Source: Spisula solida
Lineage: Eukaryota > Mollusca > Bivalvia > Venerida > Mactridae
NCBI GenBank assembly: GCA_947247005.1
Contig: OX365949.1
Location: 8,442,001-8,506,000 of the forward strand
Direction of reading: 5' to 3'
Length of the DNA stretch: 64,000 bases
How positions within the stretch are numbered: the stretch's first letter is position 1; each line of letters opens with the position of its first letter. Made by a program: the position numbers and the translations under genes. A model generated the notes under the pieces. That model made no database searches. It was not told the DNA's origin and saw only the letters and a list, made by a program, of their open reading frames with translations. This document shows, piece after piece, positions 1 to 12,259 of this stretch.

Positions 1-318
1 TGAGACACCACATCCATTACATTTTCCTTGATTTAGGGAAATAATTACAATCTTGTTTGGCACAACATAGTGGATGAGCCTAAATTTGTTAAGAGGGTGG
101 GGTGGATGGATATCCAGTTAGCTGAATTGGTAGAGCACGATTGGGACTAGTTTCAATGTGATTTAGTGCTGTAGCCAACTTCAGAAACACCTTTTCTCTG
201 ATTTAATTCATGTCAGTACAATCCCAGACCATTTATCCACAATCCGAGACCATTTATCCTGTATATGTAGTAGTCTGTATAGGATTTAATTACTAATAGG
301 GGAGAAACTTGTGTAGGC
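1..318. other. Non-coding flank with a decayed tRNA-like A box
   Basis: No coding signal seen. Around 118-150 the sequence resembles a degenerate tRNA A box (ttagctgaattggtagagc), so it may be an old tRNA-derived fragment. Nothing else is recognisable. Confidence 0.3.
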
Positions 319-391
319 AGCCGGCTAGCTCAGTCGGTAGAGCATTCGCCCTATAAGCGAAGGGTCCCGGGTTCGAGCCCCGGTCTGGTTG
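319..391 (+). tRNA. tRNA-like sequence, Ile (TAT) type; possible pseudogene or SINE head
   Basis: The fold has a D arm (GCTC/GAGC), a perfect anticodon stem TTCGC/GCGAA around loop CCTATAA (anticodon TAT), and a perfect T stem CCGGG/CCCGG around TTCGAGC. The A box is at 326-337 and the B box at 369-379. A T run at 395-399 could end Pol III transcription. Against a functional tRNA: position 33 is C rather than the near-invariant T, and the acceptor stem has a C-T mismatch and G-T wobbles. Several decayed tRNA-like pieces lie elsewhere in the window, so a SINE-like or pseudogene copy is as likely as an active gene. Confidence 0.45.
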
Positions 392-906
392 CACATTTTT
401 CTCACCTGGTTACATATAACTAGTCTTCAAATCGTTTAACCCCTCAATCATTCTGCCAAATGAGCAAACCAAGAAGCCATGTAAATCCACATGTCTCTTG
501 CTACACGCCTCCACTTACAGGATTTGAAGCTCGAGATCATAATGGCATTAAATCATGTAAATGTACTTTACAGAATGGTTTGTGTTATTGTTTTATAATT
601 ATTCTTTTTCAGTTTTGCATTCATCATTAATGTGACTGAGGTTATGATTGTAAAGGTTCTGTAAATCACAGCAAGGCATGTTTGTACCTAATCTGATTGT
701 GTTACAGTCAATAATTAGCCAATTTAAGATGGATGAAGTTTATACTAAGACCCACTTGTGCATTGACAATCCAAGGTAAGAGAAAATAATAAAATTAAAT
801 TGATATCTAATTAACATCCTGGCACTAGCTATCTTAATTTACATACACTGACTTTTGTCTAAGTCGTAAATCAAATTGAAGTGCCAACTGTTGTTTGTCT
901 GGCATA
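392..906. other. Intergenic, nothing recognised
   Basis: AT-rich sequence without a long ORF, convincing splice sites or repeat structure that I can see. Confidence 0.4.
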
Positions 907-1088
907 TTTTTAGCTCACCTGTCAGAAGGTAAGTTTTGTGATCACTATTTGACCCAATCTATCGTTGTTGTTGTTGTTGTTGTTGTTGTTGCTTGTGTAG
1001 ACACTTGAGGTCACAATTTAATCCTAATGTTTGTGAAACTTGGTAACAATGATCAACTCAACACCAAACAATTACATGGACATAATTA
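907..1088 (+). repeat. 5' fragment of a TTTTAGCTCACCTG hairpin-ended repeat
   Basis: It begins TTTTAGCTCACCTG, followed by a partial inverted copy (AAGGTAAG) and TTTTGTGATC, matching the start of the large repeat at 55065-56310. A TTG trinucleotide run sits at 964-991. The copy is truncated and stops where a Tc1-like element begins at 1089, so it may have been interrupted by that insertion. Confidence 0.5.
964..991 (+). repeat. (TTG)n microsatellite
   Basis: About nine uninterrupted TTG triplets. Confidence 0.9.
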
Positions 1089-1951
1089 TATACTGAGTAC
1101 ATCTAGAAACGCAACACTGGGTCTACTGTCAATATTTTTTTCAACCTGATGATAGGCAATCAAACTACTTTTAATTGATGTTGTTGTATTCCATTATCAA
1201 TACACCTGTAACATTTTATCACAAAGAGCTATAGTTAAGCGCAGAGCAGTGTTTTGGTATATAGTGCGGCCGAAAAATAACGGATCAAAAATTTATAAAA
1301 TCGCTATTTTTTCGGAATCGTTGTTTTTAAGTGAATAGGACAATTATCGATCAAATATTGATTGAATACTTATTCATGATGTCTAACAAGTTGTCTAGCA
1401 GTGTCAGCAGCAGTTGTGAACCTGGTCTTGTGCTGGTTCACGCGGAGTTACTGTTCCTGTCGGAGAGTTGTTACGCATGGATGACCTGAACTTGGGTGGT
1501 CGCAAATGGTGCAAGTGTGTTGGTAGCGTGTCTCCAGACGAGACATGTTCGGTGCAAGACAATTTAACCATCATGTAAACTCCCGTTTGATATCTCTGAC
1601 ATAAGCATCCAAATGGCCTGATTTCGCTCATATTCGGACAATCATGGCATTTTCATTCCGGAAGTTATGCCATTTCTTCTGTGATTTTCTTTTTATTAGC
1701 AAACTTTACAAAAAAGTTTGATGCAATTTATACCAAAATTGATCATGCGTAAACGGTGCACGTTGAAGTCATGGTTTTTGTGATTATATCGGTGCACGGG
1801 ATTTACGTAACACGATCGATAAAATTTGGATGATGGCTAAGTTTCTACAAGATTATACAACACTACTACACAAACTTCAAATATACATGTACAATGCCAG
1901 TAAGAAAAAATTGGCGATAAAAACGTTGCGTTTCTAGATGTACTAAGTATA
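1089..1951 (-). mobile_element. Degenerate Tc1/mariner-like DNA transposon
   Basis: It is bounded by nearly perfect 27 bp terminal inverted repeats at 1089-1115 and 1925-1951. They share AGTACATCTAGAAACGCAAC and differ at one base further out. TA at both ends fits Tc1/mariner target use. On the minus strand (about 1380-1640), pieces in different frames resemble the N-terminal helix-turn-helix part of a Tc1-type transposase (a SEYERNQAI-like start and a FTTAADTARQLV-like piece further on), broken by stops and frameshifts. At 863 bp it lacks a complete catalytic domain. Ends and size are seen directly; the family call is inference from motif resemblance. Confidence 0.65.
1380..1645 (-). pseudogene. 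Relic of a Tc1-like transposase N-terminal domain
   Basis: The longest open piece is a 75-codon ORF at 1404-1631. Better resemblance to Tc1 transposases comes from the neighbouring frames, where stop codons and frame changes interrupt it. It is not a functional gene. It lies within the inverted repeats described for 1089-1951. Confidence 0.5.
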
Positions 1952-2001
1952 GTAGCATGGCAATTTCAGTTTTTTTTGCATTCGACTGAGACAGTAGTAG
2001 T

Positions 2002-2156
2002 CAGGGCTCGACACTAACACTGGTCCGCTGGTCCGAGACCAGTGAAAATCCAGAAGGACCAGTGAACATTCTGGAGGACCAGTAACTGTCCTATTTACAA
2101 ATTTAGCGCTTTTGCCCTGTCGGACCAGTGGCCAAAATAGTTAGTGTCTAGGCCTG
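2002..2156. mobile_element. 155 bp CAGGG-ended MITE, copy 1
   Basis: The left end is CAGGGCTCGACACTAAC and the right end, reversed, is CAGGCCTAGACACTAAC. An exact 5 bp direct repeat GTAGT flanks it (1997-2001 and 2157-2161). The interior repeats GGACCAGTGAA. A second copy at 48022-48151 has the same ends, lacks one internal repeat and has its own exact 5 bp duplication (CATAA). It is non-coding. CAGGG ends with 5 bp duplications could fit a hAT-like group, but the superfamily is not proven. Confidence 0.75.
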
Positions 2157-3555
2157 GTAGTGCATGGTAAATCGGTTTTATCACTGCCTTATTGGCCTAT
2201 GACCTGTGGTTTCAAGGGGAGAGAAGGATGGTTTGTATGATACAAAGAATCCGGGCGCATTGCCATGGATCTTCCTATATTGACTCCTTGGTTCTTTAAC
2301 GTGCTCAGAATATAGCACCTATACGTGCGAAACTTAGTAACCTCTGGGTTACAAACCAGTTTCTAACTAGTTGGGTGGGAAACACTGAAAAGCATTTCTG
2401 TAATTTCCAGTGCAGCCAACTGAGATTCGAACCTGGGACCTAGGCTCCAGATTGATAGTTGAGAGCACTAACCACTAGGCCATTGTTCCACCCATCAGAG
2501 GTTTTAATGGGGGAAAGCATGTATGGTATAGTTTGTTGTTACAACAGGTAACTTCAATTCAACATGATCAAAAGCTGAGATAGTGTTGATAAAATACGAT
2601 ATTTATTTACTGGTATCAGACCGCGGGAAAACGATACCACATATGCCTGTAATACCGCACAGCTCTACCCAAAACACATGACCTGTAACATACCATATTG
2701 CAATAACTACACACCTCCCCTGTCAGCATTTCATTTGAATCTCTTTAAAACCATGCATTTTACAGAATTTTATGGGATATGCATTTTTTTCAGGTTTGCA
2801 GTAACATGGCTGAAGATATGTATATGTTCTGGTAATGACATCAGCGTATGTGCCTACTTCCTGTTATGTTCAACAATTAGTGAGACGAAAAGGAGGAAGT
2901 CGACACACCATGCATGTATATTAGTACTTTGTAATTTTAGGTAAGAGAAAAATGATTGACTGGCTCACTGATATATTTTTAACACTCAATGATTGGTCAC
3001 TGACTAAATGCATTGGCCAATAAATCTTAATAAAAACATACTTAAGCATAGATCTATAGGTGCAAACTAGAAGCCTTGTAAGTCCATCAGAGACTATAAT
3101 CTCTGAGTCTATATCCCTTGAAATATTTTCAAGACAACATGTCAGGGCTCAATAGTTTGGTAAGACACCCTGACTCCTTGTATTCTATCAAATGTTACTC
3201 ATTTCTTAAATCAATTAAGTAGCCATTCAGTATTAATATCGATATATATATATTCCTTATCAACAAATCACAACTCTTATTCAGAATTTATGGCATTTTG
3301 CATCTTGGTAAATATTAATTACATATTATATTGATTTTTTTAGTTTTGAAACATGAAGAGAACTGTATATGTTCTGTAAATGAAAAGCCATGTTCCTACT
3401 TTGAGGGTATAACTTTGGCAATGAAGTTGGTACATGTGAAACAGTAAATCTACCATGATAATTGGAGGTAAGTAGTTAATTGCACTAAGTGACACTAGCT
3501 AAAAGATGGCTGGGTGGGCTGGCAGAACTAACCGACACACACATTAATTGACTGA
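2157..3555. other. Intergenic; one reverse tRNA-like fragment
   Basis: No supported gene. At 2405-2485 the minus strand carries a decayed tRNA-like stretch with a B-box-like GGTTCGAAT. The 88-codon ORF at 2678-2944 looks fortuitous. Confidence 0.35.
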
Positions 3556-5075
3556 TTGACAAAACCACTCACTGGATGTCTGAATCACTTACTGGCTATC
3601 TGAAACCCTTACTTGCTTGTCGGAATCACATACTGACTGTCTGAAACACATACTGACTGTCTGAAACACATATTGACTGTCAAAAACACATATTGACTGT
3701 CTGAAACACATATTGACTGTCAGAAACACATACTGACTGTCTGAAACACATACTGACTGTCTGAAACACATACTGACTGTCGGAATCACATACTGACTGT
3801 CAGAAACACATACTGACTGTCTGAAACACATACTGACTGTCAGAAACACATATTGACTGTCAGAAACACATACTGACTGTCTGAAACACATACTGACTGT
3901 CTGAAACACATACTGACTGTCGGAATCACATACTGACTGTCTGAAACACATACTGACTGTCGGAATCACATACTGACTGTCTGAAAGACATATTGACTGT
4001 CTGAAACACATACTGACTGTCTGAAACACATATTGACTGTCTGAAACACATATTGACTGTCAAACACATATTGACTGTCTGAAACACATACTGACTGTCT
4101 GAAACACATATTGACTGTCAGAAACACATACTGACTGTCTGAAACACATATTGACTGTCTGAAACACATATTGACTGTCTGAAACACATATTGACTGTCT
4201 GAAACACATACTGACTGTCTGAAACACATACTGACTGTCTGAAACACATATTGACTGTCTGAAACACATATTGACTGTCTGAAACACATACTGACTGTCT
4301 GAAACACATTGACTGTCTGAAACACATACTGACTGTCTGAAACACATACCGACTTCATGAAACACATACTGACTTCACAAACACATATTGACTGTCTGAA
4401 ACAGATACTGACTTCATGAAACACGTACTGACTTCATGGAACACATATTGACTTCACGAAACACATACTGACTTCATGAAACACATACTGACTTCGTGAA
4501 ACACCTACTGACTTCATGAAACACATACTGACTTCACGAAACACATACTGACTTCATGAAACACATACTGATTGTCTAATACACATACTGACTTCATGAA
4601 ACACATACTGACTTCATGAAACACATACTGACTTCACGAAACGCATACTGACTTCACGAAACACATACTGACTTCATGAAATACATACTGACTTCACGAA
4701 CGCATAACTGACTGTCTGAAACACATTCTGACTGTCTCAAACACTTACTGACCATCTCAAACAAATACTGACTGTCTCAAATGGATGATTGGATACATTG
4801 ACTGAAACACTGAATGTCTCAAACACATACTGACTGTCTCTAACACATACTGTCCGTCTGAAACACATACTGACTGCCTATAACACATACTGATTGTCTC
4901 AAACACTTATTGACTGTCTCAAACACAGACTGGCTGTCTCCAACTCATACTGACTGTCTCAAACACTTTAATATTGTCTGTCTCAAACACATACGGGATG
5001 ACTTGAAAGACTGACTGTCTGAAACAAAGACGGACTCTCTCAAACACAGACTGACTGTCTCATACACATACTGAA
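3556..5075. repeat. 20 bp minisatellite, changing to a variant unit
   Basis: From about 3620 to 4360 the unit is CTGACTGTCTGAAACACATA, with single-base variants (CAGAAACAC, CGGAATCAC). From about 4348 to 4700 a second 20 bp form containing GACTTCATGAAACACATACT takes over. From 4700 to about 5075 copies decay, with CTGTCTCAAACAC dominating. On the minus strand the unit has no stop in any frame, which creates several overlapping repeat ORFs without evidence of coding use. Confidence 0.95.
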
Positions 5076-5171
5076 ACTCTTTGAGTTTCAAGTTCGTTTT
5101 ACAAGACTCTGAATGGTGCTTACATAAATGTGTCAGGCTATAAGTCTGGATGTATTCATCATCTTTAGTGA

Positions 5172-8060
5172 TAGCTCACATGCTCATACTGCTCACATGC
5201 TCATATTGCTCACATGCTCATATTGCTCACATGCTCATACTGCTCACTTGCTCATATTGCTCACATGCTCATACTGCTCACATGCTCATATTTCTCATAC
5301 TGCTCACTTGCTCATATTGCTTATATTGCTCACATGCTCATATTGCTCACATGCTCATACTGTTCACATGCTCATATTGCTCACATGCTCATACTGTTCA
5401 CATGCTCATATTGCTCACATGCTCATACTGTTCACGTGCTCATATTGCTCACATGCTCACATGCTCATACTGCTCACTTGCTCATATTGCTCACATGCTC
5501 ATATTGCTCACATGCTCATACTGTTCACATGCTCATATTGCTCACATGCTCATACTGTTCACATGCTCATATTGCTCACATGCTCATACTGCTCATATTG
5601 CTCACATGCTCATACTGCCCACATGCTCATATTGCTCACATGCTCATATTGCTCACATGCTCATATCGCTCACACTTCTCACATGCTCATATTGCTCACA
5701 TGCTCATATTGCTCACATGCTCATACTGCTCAATGCTCATATCGCTTATATCGCTCACACTTCTCACATGCTCATATTTCTCACATGCTTATATTGCTCA
5801 CCTGCTCATATTGCTCATACTGCTCACTAACTCATATTGCTCACATGCTCATATTGCCCACATGCTCATATTGCTCACTTGCTCATACTGCTCACCTGCT
5901 GATATTGCTCACATGCTCATACTGCTCACATGCTCATACTGCTCACATGCTCATATCGCTCACACTTCTTACATGCTCATATTGCTCACATGCTCATACT
6001 GTTCACATGCTCATATTGCTCACATGCTCATACTGTTCACATGCTCATATTGCTCACATGCTCATACTGCTCATATTGCTCACATGCTCATACTGCCCAC
6101 ATGCTCATATTGCTCACATGCTCATATCGCTCACACTTCTCACATGCTCATATTGCTCACATGCTCATATTGCTCACATGCTCATACTGCTCAATGCTCA
6201 TATCGCTTATATCGCTCACACTTCTCACATGCTCATATTTCTCACATGCTCATATTGCTCATATTGCTCACCTGCTCATATTGCTCATACTGCTCACTTA
6301 CTCATATTGCTCACATGCTCATATTGCTCACATGCTCATACTGCTCAATGCTCATATCGCTTATATCGCTCACACTTCTCACATGCTCATATTTCTCACA
6401 TGCTCATATTGCTCATATTGCTCACCTGCTCATATTGCTCATACTGCTCACTTACTCATATTGCTCACATGCTCATATTGCCCACATGCTCATATTGCTC
6501 ACTTGCTCATACTGCTCACCTGCTGATATTGCTCACATGCTCATACTGCTCACATGCTCATACTGCTCACATGCTCATATCGCTCACACTTCTTACATGC
6601 TCATATTGCTCACATGTTCATATTGCCCACATGCTCATATTGCCCACATGCTCATATTGCTCACCTGCTCACATGCTCATATTGCACACACTTCTCACAT
6701 GCTCATATTGCTCACATCGCTCACACTTCTCACATGCTCATACTGCTCACATGCTCATATTGCTCACCTGCTCACATGCTCATATTGCACACACTTCTCA
6801 CATGCTCATATTGCTCACATCGCTCACACTTCTCACATGCTCATATTGCTCACATGCTCATATTGCTCACCTGCTCATATTGCTCATACTGCTCACTTAC
6901 TCATATTGCTCACATGCTCATATTGCCCACATGCTCACTTGCTCATACTGCTCACCTGCTGATATTGCTCACATGCTCATACTGCTCACATGCTCATACT
7001 GCTCATATCGCTCACACTTCTTACATGCTCATATTGCTCACATGCTCATATTGCCCACATGCTCATATTGCCCACATGCTCATATTGCTCACCTGCTCAC
7101 ATGCTCATATTGCACACACTTCTCACATGCTCACACTTCTCACATGCTCATACTGCTCACATGCTCATATTGCTCACCTGCTCACATGCTCATATTGCAC
7201 ACACTTCTCACATGCTCATATTGCTCACATCGCTCACACTTCTCACATGCTCATATTGCTCACATGCTCAAATTGCTCACATGCTCATATCGCTCACACT
7301 TCTCACATGCTCATATTGCTCACATGCTCATATCGCTCACACTTCTCACATGCTCATATTGCTCACCTGCTCATATTGCTCACCTGCTCATATTGCTCAT
7401 ACTGCTCACTTACTCATATTGCTCACATGCTCATATTGCCCACATGCTCATATTGCTCATACTGCTCACATGCTCATATTGCTTACATGCTCATATTGCT
7501 TACATGCTCATACTGCTCACTTGCTCATATTGCTCACCTGCTCATATTGCTCATTCTACTCACATGCTCATACAGATCACATACACATGCTGTTCCCATA
7601 CTCATATTGCTCAAATTGCTCACATGCTCATACTGCTAAAACTGCTCCCATACACGTACTGCTCACATGCTCATACTGCTCATATGCTCATTCTACTCAC
7701 ATGCTCATACAGATCACATACACATGCTGCTCACTTGCTCATACTGCTCACATGTTCATATTGCTCACACTCACATACTGCTCACCTAGTCATGCTGCTT
7801 ACATGCTCATACTTCTGACATGCTCATACTACTGACATGGCAATACTTTTGACATGCTCATACTACTGACATGCTCATAATGCTAACATGCTCATACTGC
7901 TAATATACACATACCTCTGAAACTCTTATACTACTTGCATTTTCATACTACTGACATGGTCTTTCTTTTGACATGCTCATACTACTGACATGCTTATACT
8001 GCATGTATGCGGATGCTGCTGACATTTTCATACCACTGACATACACATACTGCTGTAAAT
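5172..8060. repeat. 17 bp minisatellite with higher-order structure
   Basis: The basic unit is CTCACATGCTCATATTG, with TACTG, CTTG and CCTG variants. Longer blocks recur: the run AATGCTCATATCGCTTATAT, with its neighbours, appears near 5730, 6190 and 6345, so multi-unit segments were copied after the first expansion. The array decays after about 7820 into TGACATGCTCATACTAC-type units. The + strand unit lacks stops, so all three frames stay open for long stretches (up to 896 codons, 5128-7818). Confidence 0.95.
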
Positions 8061-9186
8061 GAGTTCCACTGTATGTTTAATGAAATGGTCCAGTATGCCA
8101 TGCCTTAATCAATGCTACTTCAAAAAATGATTCACACTTCAACATCTTTGCATATTGCAGGTTTCAGGATCCTTCTGGTGTTACTTGAGTGCAGTGCCTG
8201 AGATCCTTGATTTAAGTGTTTGGTCCATTCATATGCAACCAAGGAGCAGAAATTATGTACTGTTGTGTGTATGGAACAATCTGATGGAAGTATAAGCAGG
8301 CATGCCAAATTGCTGAAACTTAAAGGTACAACCTTCAAACGAACAATTTTATCTGTTTAGTACAGTTGAAACTTTTATATATCAATATTTTTGTGATGAC
8401 AAAACCAAGTTTCAACTGTAGTAACAAATACATCAGGAATGACTGAGATACTGATTTATTACTAATTACAGAGTGGTGCTGTGTAGTACTAATTATTTTT
8501 GACAAACTAAAATAAACCATGGTTTTCAAATACAGTACTACCTGTTGACATGCCCATACATTATTGTCATATAATGATTAGCCATACATTTAAAACTGAT
8601 AAAGTAAATATAGATTATTTTGTGACTGAAAGTTTAGTTACATAGGTTGTAACTAATTTATTACAAGCTAGAATAAATGGTGTTTTCAAACACAATACGA
8701 TCTCTTTGGAGAAACACCCTCTGGGAAACATAAAGTTTGGCTTGTGTTCAAATTCTATTGTTTGTCAGGAAAGGTGGGGCTGGTGCTCTGGACTCATGTG
8801 AACTTGACAGTTAAAGGTTACAATATGTATTAAAATGATGATGTGGCTAAAGAGAGGTTGTTGCTCTCAGGAGGTCTGCCCAGGAGAGGCTCCACTACTC
8901 TGTCAAATGTGTACTTTACTCATATATATCTGTCTGCACAATAATTTTATTCCATTAATAAAAATGATTGTGTCAAAAATGGTGGATTGTTATGCCCCCA
9001 TCTTTGATGAGGTGGTATATTGCTTTGCGGTCGGTCGGTCGATTAGCTGTTTCAAACGAGGAGACCTATGGCCCCTGTATGTTATGATAGTTGCTTTATT
9101 GAATGTGTTTGAAATACTGCTAGTACATAATATGACCAATGAAAATAACCAAAACACTTTCATTAACACTATTTTTTTCTTGTCAG
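8061..9186. other. Intergenic; 5' fragment of a TATGCCCCC repeat near 8991
   Basis: No supported gene. At 8991-9085 the TATGCCCCC ... GGTGGTATATTG hairpin-like start matches the repeat families at 59589-59793 and 63260-63415. A long pyrimidine-rich run (9170-9186) ends in CAG and could be a splice acceptor. Confidence 0.4.
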
Positions 9187-9557
9187 ATCAAGGAGGAGAA
9201 ATTAGATGTAGCCCAATCTGACCTCGGACCAAATTCTACAAAGAAAGATGGAACAACACCCCTTCTACAGATATTGATCTTGTCATGTGATAGTGATGAT
9301 TGATGAAAACAAGTGTTTTAGCATATCTTGTGACCCAGTTTCTTCTATAGATCCTGGACCTTCCTATGAATCATTGTGTGATATTTTTGGTGATATATTG
9401 CCACAACTGTTGAAGAATCACCAAAGGTTGACATAACAGAAAAGAAGCTGACTGCCTATGACATGGAGCTTGCCATAGTGAAAGGAGATCATTCAAATTG
9501 GTGGCTTGACTGGGAGAAGAAAATTTTAAAACATTTATCACTTGGCAGTATCTAATT
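9187..9557 (+). pseudogene. Exon-like coding remnants, unknown protein
   Basis: After TATTTTTTTCTTGTCAG, 38 codons run to a TGA at 9303 and end LILSCDSDD, which looks like a terminal exon. A second acceptor-like TTCTTCTATAG at about 9350 leads into PGPSYESLCDIFGDILPQL. After a frame change, about 9440-9557 reads MELAIVKGDHSNWWLDWEKK and then stops. The composition is protein-like, but the frames do not join simply and I do not recognise a family. It may be a decayed gene, a terminal exon of an unseen gene, or chance. Confidence 0.22.
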
Positions 9558-11800
9558 GATCACGCAACATTGGTAGCTACAGGGAGAGATCATGTTCTAC
9601 TCCTGGAGATATTATGCTGCTGAAAGGCCCGTCTTGCAACAGTGATAACGTGAAAAACAATTCTTCTTGAAGACAAATCTTCAGTAACTGTTCTGTTCAT
9701 AAATTTCAAGTATACGTTGAAGAACATATTTTTTGTTTTCAATGTATTAATAACTTAACAGGCCTCAATGAATCCACTCGTCCTGCACAATATCTTTCTT
9801 TATTTATATAGCAGGACAAGTAAGATTTTGGGGTTTTCTTCTTTGTCTATATTGCAGGACGAGGGCTTTGTAAAAAGATTGTTGAGGCCTGCTTAATACC
9901 TTGCTGTTTTTGAGCATAACACTTGTTACAAATATGTTTTAGTAGCTCTGGGCTTCTTATATTTTGAGGTTTTATCCATGATTTAAAATGTTTGTACCAA
10001 AGATTTATAACACTTAGTTACAACGTTTGTCTTGGTCTTATTCACAACTGGCTAATACGTGGTCAATAACTAGGTCACATGGTCATATCAAATTTTAATA
10101 TCCACATATTTTGTTTTCCATTGTGTAAAAGCATTAAAAGTTAGTTCATACATTGCATCTTATTACACATTGACCCCTGAATATGTGTGCATTTATTAAG
10201 TCAATGAGTGTATTACCTTGAATCTCAAGGCATGTTTTATGGTTATTACCCTGACTTAGTGTATTGTCAAGTACAATAAAGTCGAGCATCCAACACACAT
10301 AGGCTGTGCTCTTGTTGGTCGGTGCACAATTATTCACTACTTTCTGACCAGATTTCAGTGAAATTTCCCAAGGTTCAGTGTGCAGAGGTTCATATTTTTT
10401 TCTGAAACCGTCAATTAAATTTCCCAAAAAATTGGCATGACTTACCAGTACCAAGCCTAGTTGTACATATCATTGACACACAATGGATCGGCTTTGCTTA
10501 TGATTGCCTTTAAACAAAAATTTGAAGGATTCATCGGTACCAAACCAAGACAAAGGTGTGCAAAACAGCATAATTTAGACCTTTGTGCGTTGGTAACTTT
10601 TTCAAGCAGTATCTGGGAGTATTCATCACACCCAGTGATATTTCTTGTTGCCTTTTCACTTTTATTGTAACTGTTATTTCATCACATGAATAAATTTGTG
10701 AACCATCAAGTTGATTTGTTGTACATGTACATCATTATCTGTATATATATTGAATGCATCTGAGCATACCAAGAACTGAAATTCAACCATAAAGTAGATC
10801 TTACATTCACAAGTGCAAGATGCCACAAGACAAATACACAAGAAGAAGAGGTGGATACAGAGGTTTTACAATCTGCATCCACAGAATATCCTAAGGTATA
10901 TGACCAAGTGCAATTTTGGAACCCCCTGTGTCAACAATTTACCTCTTCGTGTTCACAGTTGGTGGTTGCATGTCTGATTCTATTTTGAGCAAGCTTAAAA
11001 ATAATGTGTTGGTTTGTTTGCAGAATCGACTAACGGTTGAAGTGCTGGTCACCAGGGCCCTGAATTACAAACAATACTTGCACTAAACACTCAAATATTG
11101 AATTCCATCTTTTTAAGTCCATAGCGACATTTTTTTGACCAATAAGTTGTATTAATGTTAAGTTGGTACTCAATATTATTAATGGCTGACTCCCTAGTGC
11201 AATTTTAGTGTATTTGTTAGCTATAACTAGTTTATCAGTCCGAGTGTGCAACTCAGATTCAATAATGACATGTTTACCTCATAAGTAGTACAAAATAACA
11301 AAGAAAATGTGTGAAATGTGATTTTCAACACTTATGTAACAATTTTAAACATTTTCATCATCTAGATAGGTAGCTCATTATATTACGTTTTCAATATGTC
11401 AGTGCTGGGTGTAAGTATTGGTTGTAATTCCATGCCCTGATTACCCCTGCATACCTGGCTGGTGACCTCCGGTTTTGAGTGAACATCTTGAATAATGCGG
11501 CATCAGCAGACCTGTGATTCTTCCTCCGTTAGGCTGATATCAGCCTTTTTGTTTTAGAATCTTTTAAACAAAAGAGTTCAGATTCAGTCTGACTGGCATA
11601 TTTAGAAATAATGTTTTTGCAAGGGTAAGGGGCGGGTAGAATATTTAATCCGTTTTGCTCTTCGAGCAATCACAATACATGCATATGTGTAAATTGACGA
11701 TCTGTGCAACCATATGGATGATTATTGGTTATGGATGCAGACCGCAGGTAAAAAGTAGGAAACAGCAGTTGTAACGTCTCTGAACCTCTTCTTTAACGAT
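9558..11800. other. Intergenic, no gene recognised
   Basis: AT-rich. ORFs of about 70-100 codons on both strands (for example 10146-10454 minus) show no recognisable domain. No long repeat structure is apparent. Confidence 0.35.
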
Positions 11801-11817
11801 ACATACACCAATCATCC

Positions 11818-12252
11818 AAATTGCTGTTACAGAAGAATGACGTAATCATTATCCAAGCAGCAATTATTCATGGTATTTTCTGGTTAGCAACAGATAGAAT
11901 GAACCTCCCTATCATACAAGAGGATGTTCTACTTCGTAATAGACTGTCTAATTACCAAAATAACGAAATAATACAAGTTCGAACACTGACAGTGTACCTT
12001 TAAATGACTGCAGATATGTCTGTTTCAAGGCCATACATCTGATTATGGGTGCGTTCTGTAGCTATATAATATATAGTATATAAGAATCACAGCTAAGGGT
12101 CCATAAATGGCCATATAAATCGCTGTTACCGAAGAATGAAATAATCATTATCGAAGCAGCATTTTTTCATGGTATTTTCTGGTTAGCAACAAATAGAATG
12201 AACCTTTTATACACGACATAAAAGGATGTTAATTCTACTTCGTAATAGAATG
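11818..12252. repeat. Diverged direct duplication of about 130 bp
   Basis: 11818-11948 and 12121-12252 share a common scaffold (GGTATTTTCTGGTTAGCAAC, TACTTCGTAATAGA) with substitutions and small indels. The spacer 11980-12110 resembles one unit of the ~200 bp tandem array at 14155-15290. Confidence 0.7.
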
Positions 12253-12259
12253 CGAACGA

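Noticed and set aside
3589..4424. Minus-strand Cys/Ser/Gln-rich ORFs
   Set aside because: Products of the 20 bp tandem repeat; three frames give similar overlapping ORFs.
5128..7818. Very long ORFs (896, 582, 361 codons) as genes
   Set aside because: They are translations of a 17 bp minisatellite without stops; the peptide merely repeats with period 17 and overlapping frames are equally open.
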